Shown here piece after piece: positions 7,775-13,728 of a DNA stretch of 13,728 bases. Positions within the stretch are counted from its first letter, which is position 1. Every line of letters starts with the position of its first letter. The translations under genes and the position numbers were made by a program. This DNA is from an uncultured Sporolactobacillus sp. (GTDB lineage Bacteria > Bacillota > Bacilli > Bacillales > Sporolactobacillaceae), in NCBI GenBank assembly GCA_900543345.1, contig UQRJ01000041.1, positions 1 through 13,728 of the forward strand, read 5' to 3'. A model generated the notes under the pieces. The model was not told the DNA's origin. It saw nothing but the letters and a program-made list of their open reading frames with translations, and did not search any database.

Positions 7775-8516
7775 AGTCTCCGTGATTATGCCGGCTTACA
7801 ATGCTCACCGGACAATCAAGGCGGCGATTGAATCCGTCCGCCGTCAGACATTTACCGACTGGGAATTGGTCATTGTCGACGACTGCTCTTCAGATGGGAC
7901 GCGCGACCTTTTAAAAGACGCTGCATCAGCAGATCCCCGTCTCCGTCTTTTCTTCTCGGATCGGAACAGGGGGGCGGCTCATGCCCGCAATACCGCCCTC
8001 GATCTTGCCTCCGGGCGGTATGTTGCTTTTCTGGACAGTGACGACCGCTGGAAGCCGGAAAAATTGCAAAAACAGCTGCAATTCATGAAAACGCATCGGT
8101 ATGCGTTCACCTTTACGGGATATGAATACATGCGAGCCGACGGGACGATCGTCGGGAAGTATATCCGCGCACCGCGACGCGTCGGTTATCGGGATATGCT
8201 GAAAAACACCATTGTCGGCTGCCTGACAGTCATGATCGACCGCGAACTGACCGGGCCGTTGCATATGCCGGACTTGCGTTCACGCCAGGACCTGGCTACC
8301 TGGCTTGCTTTGCTGAAACGGGGATTTATCGCTTACGGGTTAAATGAAAACCTGGCGGAATACCGGCTTAGCGGTCAGCAATCGGTATCGGGAAATAAAT
8401 GGAATTCCGCCCGTAAGACATGGTACGTGTATCGGCGGATCGAACATCTCCCGTTTATTCCTTCCTGCTGGTATTTTTTTCACTATGCGGCCAATGCCGT
8501 GCGCAAACGTTTATAG
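7755..8516 (+). CDS. tuaG: GT2-family glycosyltransferase (TuaG-type)
   Basis: This is a 253-residue cytoplasmic GT-A glycosyltransferase of family 2. Motifs in order are SVIMPAYNAHRTI at the N-terminus, VDDCSSDGT with nucleotide-binding D42/D43, NRGAAHARN, and the metal-binding FLDSDDRW (D94, D96, D97). A QD pair (178-179) stands at the usual position of the ED catalytic-base motif, with the Asp retained. There are no transmembrane helices beyond a mildly hydrophobic C-terminus. ATG 7755 has a perfect AGGAGG (7742-7747) 7 nt upstream; an extension to 7698 would run further into tuaF and precede the family's start. The 20-bp overlap with tuaF implies coupled translation. Linkage and donor are unknown; UDP-GlcA or UDP-HexNAc are the reasonable candidates from context. 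Confidence 0.88.
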   Translation: MSPSEPEVSVIMPAYNAHRTIKAAIESVRRQTFTDWELVIVDDCSSDGTRDLLKDAASADPRLRLFFSDRNRGAAHARNTALDLASGRYVAFLDSDDRWKPEKLQKQLQFMKTHRYAFTFTGYEYMRADGTIVGKYIRAPRRVGYRDMLKNTIVGCLTVMIDRELTGPLHMPDLRSRQDLATWLALLKRGFIAYGLNENLAEYRLSGQQSVSGNKWNSARKTWYVYRRIEHLPFIPSCWYFFHYAANAVRKRL

Positions 8517-8556
8517 AAAAGCAAGAAGAGTTATCATTGTGAGGGGATGCGGAAGG

Positions 8557-9762
8557 ATGAAAAAAAAGATTCATGTGATCGTCGCGGCAGCGAAATGGTC
8601 CGGTGATCGTTTGAAATATCGGCGTCATCGTCTTGCCGAGTTTCTCAACCGGCAGCAAGATACCGAGGAAGTATTCTGGCTTTGTCCGTCGCCTGATTTT
8701 TCCGACCCCGGCTTTGACTATCTGTCCGGCGGGATCGCCCAGTGGGCGCTGCAGGATCTCCTTCCATACCGGCCGTTTCGTTTTTGCCGGTTTATCGATT
8801 TCTTTTATCGTAAAAAGTTGTCGTTTTTCCAATTTCAGTTGCAACATTTGATCGGTCATTATCGCTTTTTTCTTTGGTATACATGTCCGGTTTTTCCGCT
8901 TCTGGCCGAACGGTTTCCATGGGATCGGATCATCTACGATTGCAGTGATTTATGGACCGCGTCGATCAGCGGCGACCGTTCTCTGGCAAACCGATTGCGG
9001 CGCCTGACCATCGCCCGTGCCCAGCAGCGGATCGTCGCGCATGCCGATACGATTTTCTGCACTTCGGACGATCTTCATCGCCAGATTGCCGAATCGGTTG
9101 GGCCGGAAAAGGCGACCCATATTTTTACGATTGAAAACGGCGTTGATTATGATTTGTTCCAAAGGCGTGCGCGAGCGGCACAAGTACTGCCCGACCGATT
9201 CAACGGCACAATTCTCGGTTATGTCGGCGGTATTAAAGATAAACTGGATTTTGAACTGATCCGTCAGGCAGCCCGGATTAAAAAAGACTGGCTGTTTCTA
9301 TTTGTCGGTCCCGACCGGACCGGTACGGGCAGTACATTCAAACGCATGCTTGCCGAGGAGGATAATGTACTCTGGACAGGCAGTGTCGATCCGGAGGAAG
9401 TCCCGAATTATGTTAATCTGCTGGATATCGGCATCATGCCTTATAAGGCCTCGCCCTATAATCAAGCGGTTTTCCCACTCAAATTGTTTGAATTTCTTGC
9501 TGCCGGAAAGCCGGCGATCGGCGTTAATTTGCCGTCGACGACGAAATACGCGGCGGACGGCGTTTACATCTCGCTGGAGGGATCGGACGCGGAGACGTTT
9601 ATTTACGCTTGCAGCGAACTGGAAGGGCTGAAAGGCCATGCGGATTTGGTTGCGGTACGAAAAAATTTAGCGAAAACGAAAGATTGGCACACTCTGTTTC
9701 GGCAGATGCTCGACCGGACCGAAAGAAAGAAGCAAAATGATCGGGAGTCGGCATTGCAGTAA
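8557..9762 (+). CDS. tuaH: Glycosyltransferase (TuaH-type)
   Basis: This is a 401-residue protein with a GT-B-like donor domain. The N-terminal part has KKIHVIVAAAKWSGDRLKYR and the unusual aromatic stretch FRFCRFIDFFYRKKL (74-88), which I associate with TuaH-type proteins. YDCSDLW (127-133) follows. The second half has ENGVD (193-197), GYVGGI (221-226), LFVGP and FPLKLFEFLAAGKPAIG, whose E312 occupies the donor-binding glutamate position. ATG 8557 is chosen because the protein begins just before the first beta strand. GAGGGG (8541-8546) is 10 nt upstream, while a second purine run (GGAAGG) abuts the ATG. It follows tuaG by 40 bp and is the last gene of the polymer cluster, facing a convergent gene. 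The glycosyltransferase role is strongly supported; the tuaH name is by order, length and motif impression. Confidence 0.83.
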   Translation: MKKKIHVIVAAAKWSGDRLKYRRHRLAEFLNRQQDTEEVFWLCPSPDFSDPGFDYLSGGIAQWALQDLLPYRPFRFCRFIDFFYRKKLSFFQFQLQHLIGHYRFFLWYTCPVFPLLAERFPWDRIIYDCSDLWTASISGDRSLANRLRRLTIARAQQRIVAHADTIFCTSDDLHRQIAESVGPEKATHIFTIENGVDYDLFQRRARAAQVLPDRFNGTILGYVGGIKDKLDFELIRQAARIKKDWLFLFVGPDRTGTGSTFKRMLAEEDNVLWTGSVDPEEVPNYVNLLDIGIMPYKASPYNQAVFPLKLFEFLAAGKPAIGVNLPSTTKYAADGVYISLEGSDAETFIYACSELEGLKGHADLVAVRKNLAKTKDWHTLFRQMLDRTERKKQNDRESALQ

Positions 9763-9914
9763 ACTCCGAAGCGGGAACACCGTTTAGTGGAATCGAAATT
9801 GAACGGATGGAACGCGACTGCAGGTCCCGGGGGAGAGGAAGCCGATGATGCAGTGAATCGATGTAAAAGATTCCTTAAGACGCCAGCGATAGTGATCGTG
9901 CCGGTCGCCGCTGT

Positions 9915-10571
9915 CTACCAGCGATCGGTCCGCAAGTCGCCGTACAGATGTGCCAATGCGGTGGAGCATGACCAAGCCAGGCGATGAGTTAAATCGACCA
10001 GCGTAAGGCGTAAGTGATGCTTGGCGCCGGTGTCGATATCGATTTTTCCTTGACCGACCCAAATTGTGCCGGGTACAGCGCCGAGACGGACAGTCGGGGT
10101 GTGTCCGAAGACAACAATCCGGCTGCAGCGCAAATCCGCGGAGAGGAACGGTTCGCGAATCGTTGTGCAATCCTGAATGGTCTGCTTTGCCAAATCCACA
10201 CCGGGCCGCACGCCGGCGTGGACGAAAAGATAATTTTTTTCTTCCGCATTATACCAAGGCAGCCCGCGTACAAAAGCATAGCTTGGGTGCTTGATCGATT
10301 GTTGCTGTTGATCGCGAAGCCAATCAATTTCTTTGTTTCCGACGATAGCCCGCGCACCTTGGCGACAGAGCCTTTCAACGGCGGTCAGGGTGGACCAGGT
10401 CCCCGGTACGGTGTCGATATAATCGCCGAGCAAGTAGAGCCGGTCTGTGCCGGGCCGATAATGAGCTGTTTTCAATAATTTGATCATTCCCGCAAGATGG
10501 CCGTGAATATCCGAGATCGCCAGGATCCGCGGACGGCCGGATGCATAGGCACTCTTATAGCTTTGCCGCAT
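9915..10571 (-). CDS. Metallophosphoesterase with atypical PPP-type motifs
   Basis: This is a 218-residue calcineurin-like metallophosphoesterase, related to PPP/PrpE/ApaH-type enzymes that hydrolyse phosphoproteins or dinucleoside polyphosphates. Metal-ligand motifs are SDIHGH (D21, H23), GDYID (D50), GN (N79), FVHAG (H118) and FGHTP (H157), ending in IDTGA before LTLVDL. Two signature positions deviate: the usual GNH(D/E) reads GNKE, with Lys80 in place of the catalytic His, and GDxxDRG reads GDYIDTVPG without the phosphate-contacting Arg. ATG 10571 is the first possible start, since an in-frame TGA lies 21 bases (seven codons) before it; a GGAG 12 nt upstream is a rather distant ribosome binding site. 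The gene is convergent with tuaH (152-bp gap) and divergent from speD, so it is a separate transcription unit. The substrate is unknown. Confidence 0.85.
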   Translation of the reverse strand: MRQSYKSAYASGRPRILAISDIHGHLAGMIKLLKTAHYRPGTDRLYLLGDYIDTVPGTWSTLTAVERLCRQGARAIVGNKEIDWLRDQQQQSIKHPSYAFVRGLPWYNAEEKNYLFVHAGVRPGVDLAKQTIQDCTTIREPFLSADLRCSRIVVFGHTPTVRLGAVPGTIWVGQGKIDIDTGAKHHLRLTLVDLTHRLAWSCSTALAHLYGDLRTDRW

Positions 10572-10609
10572 TATAGATACAGACTCCGTTCATTTACCCT
10601 TTACAGGCT

Positions 10610-10618
10610 ATTCTACCA
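10610..10618 (-). promoter_or_regulatory. Candidate extended -10 promoter for the phosphoesterase
   Basis: On the minus strand these bases read TGGTAGAAT: a TGN extension followed by TAGAAT, 5 of 6 to the sigma-A -10. No convincing -35 stands at 16-18 nt, which is tolerable for an extended -10. A start site near 10603 would give a leader of about 32 nt before the ATG at 10571. This rests on one short motif only. Confidence 0.4.
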
Positions 10619-10676
10619 TTCTTCCGAACACAATCCACCATGAGGAAAAAAGAAAATCAGACGCTGCGACAAGATT

Positions 10677-10713
10677 CCCTGGCCGATGTCTTTGAGAAGA
10701 AAAGCGGCCAAGG
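10677..10713. repeat. Inverted repeat in the phosphoesterase/speD intergenic region
   Basis: TGGCCG (10680-10685) and CGGCCA (10705-10710) are perfect reverse complements around a 19-nt purine-rich loop. The stem extends past one mismatch by CC/GG. It lies between the divergent promoters with no gene reading into it that it could obviously terminate. It could be a structured element or chance; no function is assigned. Confidence 0.3.
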
Positions 10714-10739
10714 TTGAATTTTCAATGAATTTTTTTCAT
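10714..10739. repeat. AT-rich overlapping inverted repeats upstream of the speD -35
   Basis: TTGAA-TT-TTCAA (10714-10725) is followed at once by ATGAA-TTTTT-TTCAT (10725-10739); the two share base 10725. The pair ends one base before the speD -35 hexamer at 10741. Such a site could be an operator or an UP-like element. The symmetry is visible; the role is inferred. Confidence 0.4.
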
Positions 10740-10740
10740 C

Positions 10741-10768
10741 TTGACTTCGCTTAACTTCCAGATATAAT
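10741..10768 (+). promoter_or_regulatory. Sigma-A-type promoter of the speD-speA-speE operon
   Basis: TTGACT (10741-10746, 5 of 6 to the -35 consensus) is followed after 16 nt by a perfect TATAAT (10763-10768). The predicted start is near 10775, so the transcript has about 130 nt of leader before speD. This is the best promoter in the window and the only obvious one for the spe genes. Confidence 0.75.
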
Positions 10769-10774
10769 GAATAT

Positions 10775-10904
10775 AGATTTTTGCGCATAAAAGAAAAAAC
10801 CGCTGGGAGAGCGGGCTTTGATACTTGCCTGACCCCGGCGGTCCGCCGCTGTTTCTGTTATTCCCCCGTTTGCAGAATATACCGGAAAGGTCGTGAGGAT
10901 AGGG
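10775..10904 (+). promoter_or_regulatory. speD leader with mutually exclusive hairpins
   Basis: The leader contains CCGCT (10800-10804), AGCGG (10810-10814), the 13-bp palindrome CGGCGGTCCGCCG (10836-10848) and a second CCGCT (10846-10850). AGCGG can pair with either CCGCT copy, and the first CCGCTG can also pair with CGGCGG (10836-10841), so several structures exclude each other. No strong U-run follows the distal hairpin, and no known riboswitch consensus was recognised. A regulatory leader is possible but unproven. Confidence 0.35.
10796..10814 (-). terminator. Possible minus-strand intrinsic terminator inside the speD leader
   Basis: Read on the minus strand, a CCGCT-CTCCC-AGCGG hairpin (5 GC-rich pairs, 5-nt loop) is followed immediately by six T and then C and four T. 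It has the form of a short Rho-independent terminator and would stop antisense transcription coming out of speD. In the plus direction it has no adequate T-run. The short stem limits confidence. Confidence 0.3.
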
Positions 10905-11702
10905 TTGGCGGATAAGCTGAAATTGTACGGCTTTAATAATCTCACGAAGGCACTCAGTTTCAATATCTACGACGTGTGTTATGCGAAGAGCGAACGTGAG
11001 CAGCGGGACTACATTTCCTACATCGATGAACAGTACAATTCAGAGCGGCTGACCCATATCCTTTGTAAGGTCACTGAGATGATCGGCGCGCAGGTGCTGA
11101 ATATCAGCAAACAGGACTACGAGCCGCAGGGAGCCAGTGTGGCAATTCTGATTGCCGAGCAGGCGTTTCCGGAAGAGCAGATCGATCGCTCCTGCAACCG
11201 CGGTCGAATCGGGCGCGAAACCGTGGTCGGTCATCTTGATAAGAGCCATGTGACCGTTCATTCCTATCCTGAATTCTATCCCGGCAATGCGATTGCAACG
11301 TTCCGAGTCGATATCGATGTGGCCACCTGCGGCACGATATCGCCGCTAAATACGCTAAATTATCTGATCGGCAGTTTCGATTCCGATATTATCACGGCCG
11401 ATTATCGCGTGCGCGGCTTTACGCGCGACATGCGGGGAAAAAAACTGTTTATGGATCGGCCGATGACGTCGATTCAGGAATTTATCGATCCGCAAACATT
11501 GGAAAAATACGACGCAGTGGACATTAATGTCTACCAGGCGAATCTTTTTCATACTAAAATGCTGATTAAAGAACCGCAACTGCAAAATTATTTGTTTAAC
11601 CGCGACGTCCGGGAAATTCCGCCGAAGGAGCGGCTGGCGATCAGCCACAATCTTCGTAAGGAAATGATCGAAATTTTCAGCGGAGCCAACATTTTCGGTT
11701 AA
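10905..11702 (+). CDS. speD: S-adenosylmethionine decarboxylase proenzyme (E. coli type)
   Basis: This pyruvoyl enzyme converts AdoMet to decarboxylated AdoMet, the aminopropyl donor for spermidine. The 265-residue product has the long prokaryotic form, close to the roughly 264-residue E. coli SpeD, rather than the short Bacillus/Thermotoga form of about 125 residues. The self-cleavage site is visible as LDKSHVTVHSYPE, with K113-S114 the expected bond and Ser114 the source of the pyruvoyl group. KLKLYGFNNLTKALSF at the N-terminus and the Cys-containing ATCGTISPLNTLNYL are characteristic. TTG 10905 is preferred to GTG 10893 because GAGGA (10895-10899) precedes it by 5 nt and the product then aligns with the E. 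coli N-terminus; the GTG has a purine run only 2 nt away. speA follows 24 bp later. Confidence 0.93.
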   Translation: MADKLKLYGFNNLTKALSFNIYDVCYAKSEREQRDYISYIDEQYNSERLTHILCKVTEMIGAQVLNISKQDYEPQGASVAILIAEQAFPEEQIDRSCNRGRIGRETVVGHLDKSHVTVHSYPEFYPGNAIATFRVDIDVATCGTISPLNTLNYLIGSFDSDIITADYRVRGFTRDMRGKKLFMDRPMTSIQEFIDPQTLEKYDAVDINVYQANLFHTKMLIKEPQLQNYLFNRDVREIPPKERLAISHNLRKEMIEIFSGANIFG

Positions 11703-11726
11703 AGTCGTTCAATGGAGAGATGGATG

Positions 11727-13175
11727 ATGGTAAAACTTTCCCAAGAGCGGGCACCGGTGCTCGAAGCATTGAATCGGCTTAAGGCGATGCGAGTTGTTCC
11801 GTTCGACGTACCCGGGCATAAGCGAGGGCGGGGAAATCCTGAATTAGCCGATTTCCTCGGCAACAGATGTTTAAGTGTAGATGTTAACTCAATGAAGCCG
11901 CTTGATAATCTCTGCCATCCGGTGTCGGTGATTAAGGACGCCGAAGCGCTGGCGGCCGAGGCGTTCGGGGCGCGCCGCGCATTTTTCATGGTCAACGGCA
12001 CGACCTCGGCCGTTCAGGCGATGGTGCTGACCGCCTGCAAGCGCGGAGAAAAAATCATCATGCCACGCAACGTGCATCGCAGCGCAATTAACGCATTGAT
12101 TCTTAGCGGCGCGACGCCGATATATGTCAATCCGGGGGTCAATCGCCAGCTCGGCATTTCGCTGGGCATGTCCCTGGACAATGTCCGGACGGCCATGAAC
12201 GAGCATCCGGACGCCAAGGCGGTCCTAATTAACAATCCGACTTATTACGGCGTCTGCTCCAATCTAAAAGCGATTACCGAACTGGCCCATCGCCGTCATA
12301 TGCTTGTGCTGGTCGATGAGGCACACGGCACCCATTTTTATTTCGGAGAGCACATGCCGACACCGGCAATGGCGGCCGGTGCCGATATGGCGGCAGTCAG
12401 CATGCATAAGTCGGGCGGCTCGCTGACGCAAAGCTCACTGCTTCTGCTAGGCGACGGTATCGACGAAGGTTACGTCCGCCAGATCATCAATCTGACACAA
12501 ACGACGAGCGCTTCCTATTTGCTAATCGTTTCACTCGATATTTCGCGGCGTAATTTGGCACTCGGCGGTCGCCATATTTTTCGAAGAGTCGCGGAACTGG
12601 CGGATTATGCCCGCGAAGAAATCAACCGGATCGGCGGTTATTATGCCTATTCACGCGAACTGATCGACGGCGACGCGATCTTTGATTTCGATGCGACCAA
12701 ACTGTCCGTGCATACACTGGATATCGGCCTGGCGGGCATCGAAGTGTACGATTTGCTGCGCGACGAATACGACATTCAGATTGAATTCGGCGACATCGGC
12801 AACATCCTTGCCTATATTTCCATTGGCGACCGAGTGCTCGATCTGGAGCGGCTTGTCTCAGCGCTCTCGGAAATCCGCCGCCGCTACCGCCGCAATAAAG
12901 CGGGAATGCTGACGCAGGAGTATATCAAGCCGCATGTCGAATTGCCGCCGCAGGACGCGTTCTACGCCGCAAGCGAATCTGTGCCGCTGGATAAGAGTGC
13001 CGGCCGTATTTGCAGTGAGTTCGTCATGTGCTATCCGCCAGGCATCCCCGTGCTTGCTCCCGGAGAAAAAATTACCGCGGAAGTACTGACCTATATCAGC
13101 TATGCAAAGGAAAAGGGTTGCTTTCTGACCGGGACCCGCGACAGCCGGGTGGACCGACTGCAAGTGATCAAATGA
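11727..13175 (+). CDS. speA: Orn/Lys/Arg decarboxylase, probable arginine decarboxylase
   Basis: This is a 482-residue PLP enzyme of the fold-type I basic amino acid decarboxylase family, in the compact Bacillus SpeA form without the N-terminal wing domain of the large E. coli enzymes. Landmarks are FDVPGHKRGRG (26-36), NGTTSAVQAM (90-99), PRNVHRSA (113-120), the cofactor-binding DEAHG (197-201), and the PLP lysine K228 in SMHKSGGSLTQS. A C-terminal domain contains YPPGIPVLAPGE. ATG 11727 is placed 7 nt after GGAGAG (11714-11719); ATG 11724 and ATG 11712 are alternatives, the latter overlapping the binding site. Between speD and speE, arginine-to-agmatine is the most economical role. Ornithine or lysine decarboxylation cannot be excluded by eye. 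An agmatinase (speB), needed if the substrate is arginine, is not in the window. Confidence 0.9.
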   Translation: MVKLSQERAPVLEALNRLKAMRVVPFDVPGHKRGRGNPELADFLGNRCLSVDVNSMKPLDNLCHPVSVIKDAEALAAEAFGARRAFFMVNGTTSAVQAMVLTACKRGEKIIMPRNVHRSAINALILSGATPIYVNPGVNRQLGISLGMSLDNVRTAMNEHPDAKAVLINNPTYYGVCSNLKAITELAHRRHMLVLVDEAHGTHFYFGEHMPTPAMAAGADMAAVSMHKSGGSLTQSSLLLLGDGIDEGYVRQIINLTQTTSASYLLIVSLDISRRNLALGGRHIFRRVAELADYAREEINRIGGYYAYSRELIDGDAIFDFDATKLSVHTLDIGLAGIEVYDLLRDEYDIQIEFGDIGNILAYISIGDRVLDLERLVSALSEIRRRYRRNKAGMLTQEYIKPHVELPPQDAFYAASESVPLDKSAGRICSEFVMCYPPGIPVLAPGEKITAEVLTYISYAKEKGCFLTGTRDSRVDRLQVIK

Positions 13176-13192
13176 AGAGGAAGGGATAACGG

Positions 13193-13687
13193 TTGGAATT
13201 GTGGTTTACGGAAAAACATACCGAAAACGTGCGTTTCTCCATCAAAGTCGATCGTCAGCTCTACTCCGGACAAAGCGAATTTCAGCGGATCGATATTTTC
13301 GAGTCGCCGGAGTTCGGCCGATTTCTGACATTGGACGGTTATCTGATGTTGACGGAGCGGGACGAGTTCATTTATCACGAGATGATTGTTCATGTGCCGA
13401 TGGCCGTGCATCCCGGTGCCGCAAGTGTGCTGGTGATTGGCGGCGGAGACGGCGGCGTTGTGCGTGAACTTGCCTGTTATCCGGGCATCGAACGAATCGA
13501 TCTCGTCGATATCGATCGGCAGGTTGTCGATGTCTGCAGGGAATATCTGCCGCAGACTGCGGGCCAGTTAGATGATCCGCGTGTCACATTGCATTTTGAA
13601 GACGGATTGAAGTTTGTTCGGACAAAAGAAAACCATTATGATTTGATCATCGTTGATTCGACCGATCCATTTGGGCCGGGCGAAGGG
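13193..13687 (+). CDS. speE: Spermidine synthase, 3'-truncated
   Basis: This enzyme transfers the aminopropyl group from decarboxylated AdoMet to putrescine to make spermidine. 165 genomic codons are present, roughly 60 percent of the usual 275-280. The N-terminal beta domain (WFTEKHTENVRFSIKV, then LDGYLMLTERDEF and YHEM at 61-64) leads into the Rossmann domain with GGGDGG (83-88), the acidic strand end VDIDRQVV, and the catalytic-loop motif DSTDPFGPGEG (155-165). TTG 13193 is chosen: AGAGGAAGGG (13176-13185) lies 7 nt upstream, and the product starts like known SpeE proteins. It follows the speA stop by 17 bp. After base 13687 the reading frame runs into adapter (peptide LSLIHI), so the apparent stop is artificial. 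Confidence 0.93.
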
Positions 13688-13728
13688 CTGTCTCTTATAC
13701 ACATCTGACGCTGCCGACGAATAGCCTT
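13688..13728 (-). other. Nextera (Tn5) sequencing adapter plus index, right end
   Basis: Bases 13688-13720 are the reverse complement of the adapter at 4-36, beginning with the mosaic end CTGTCTCTTATACACATCT. The last eight bases, ATAGCCTT, are the reverse complement of AAGGCTAT, which I recall as an i5 index of the Nextera XT set; its final TAT is also what precedes the left adapter. This is synthetic DNA. It creates the false C-terminal peptide LSLIHI on speE. Confidence 0.97.

Noticed and set aside
9769..9785. AAGCGG-GAACA-CCGTTT hairpin just after the tuaH stop as a bidirectional terminator
   Set aside because: The stem has only three GC pairs plus a wobble, and its T residues are in the stem with no T-run after it. 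I see no convincing terminator anywhere in the 152-bp convergent gap 9763-9914.
9787..9987. Plus-strand 66-codon GTG frame after tuaH
   Set aside because: It runs antisense into the phosphoesterase 3' end, has no credible ribosome binding site, and its sequence resembles no protein I know.
9784..10170. Minus-strand 128-codon open frame overlapping the phosphoesterase
   Set aside because: It overlaps the well-supported phosphoesterase in another frame, has Arg/Cys/His-rich composition typical of shadow frames, and shows no family motif.
10640..10717. A 25-codon ATG reading frame in the phosphoesterase/speD gap, giving a hydrophilic, Lys-rich peptide
   Set aside because: No Shine-Dalgarno sequence precedes the ATG, no plus-strand promoter was found for it, and the peptide matches nothing I recognise. 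Conservation in relatives would be needed to revive it.
10714..10768. PhoP box upstream of speD or of the phosphoesterase
   Set aside because: Only two partial matches (TTCATT and TTCAAC on the minus strand) at 11-bp spacing were found, below the four-repeat pattern seen at tuaA.

Overview
The window is a contig-like fragment of a low-to-mid-GC Gram-positive bacterium, most likely a member of the Bacilli (Bacillales). The grounds are strong AGGAGG-type ribosome binding sites, many GTG and TTG starts, a teichuronic-acid-type (tua) gene set, a PhoP-box-like promoter, and a Bacillus-type short arginine/lysine/ornithine decarboxylase. I cannot name the genus. Both ends are synthetic: bases 1-36 and 13688-13728 carry Illumina Nextera (Tn5 mosaic-end) adapter, in inverted orientation, so only about 37-13687 is genomic and the two terminal genes are cut.

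Region 1 (37-3800, + strand): a 5'-truncated UDP-glucose 6-dehydrogenase (tuaD/ugd), a GT4 glycosyltransferase and a lipid-linked oligosaccharide flippase, packed tightly and partly overlapping. Region 2 (3801-9762, + strand): after a 152-bp gap with four hexamers at an exact 11-bp period, matching the Bacillus PhoP box arrangement, and a perfect TATAAT -10, come tuaA (initiating sugar-phosphate transferase), a short GalE-like epimerase, tuaE (polymerase/ligase-type membrane protein), tuaF (Wzz-like), tuaG (GT2) and tuaH (glycosyltransferase). Together these form an apparently complete Wzx/Wzy-type route for an acidic, uronate-containing cell-wall polysaccharide. UDP-glucuronate is made by TuaD, the first sugar is loaded on undecaprenyl phosphate by TuaA, glycosyltransferases extend it, the flippase exports it, TuaE polymerises it and TuaF probably sets chain length. 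The PhoP-box pattern suggests induction under phosphate starvation, when Bacillus replaces teichoic acid with phosphate-free teichuronic acid.

Region 3 (9915-10571, - strand): a lone metallophosphoesterase, convergent with tuaH, with unusual substitutions in two phosphatase signature motifs. Region 4 (10572-13687, + strand): a 333-bp intergenic region with a good sigma-A promoter and a leader capable of alternative base pairing, followed by speD (E. coli-type AdoMet decarboxylase proenzyme), speA (fold-type I basic amino acid decarboxylase) and the first 165 codons of speE (spermidine synthase). This is a spermidine biosynthesis operon. No RNA genes, insertion sequences or CRISPR arrays were seen. 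All function calls are from reading motifs by eye, without database searches.
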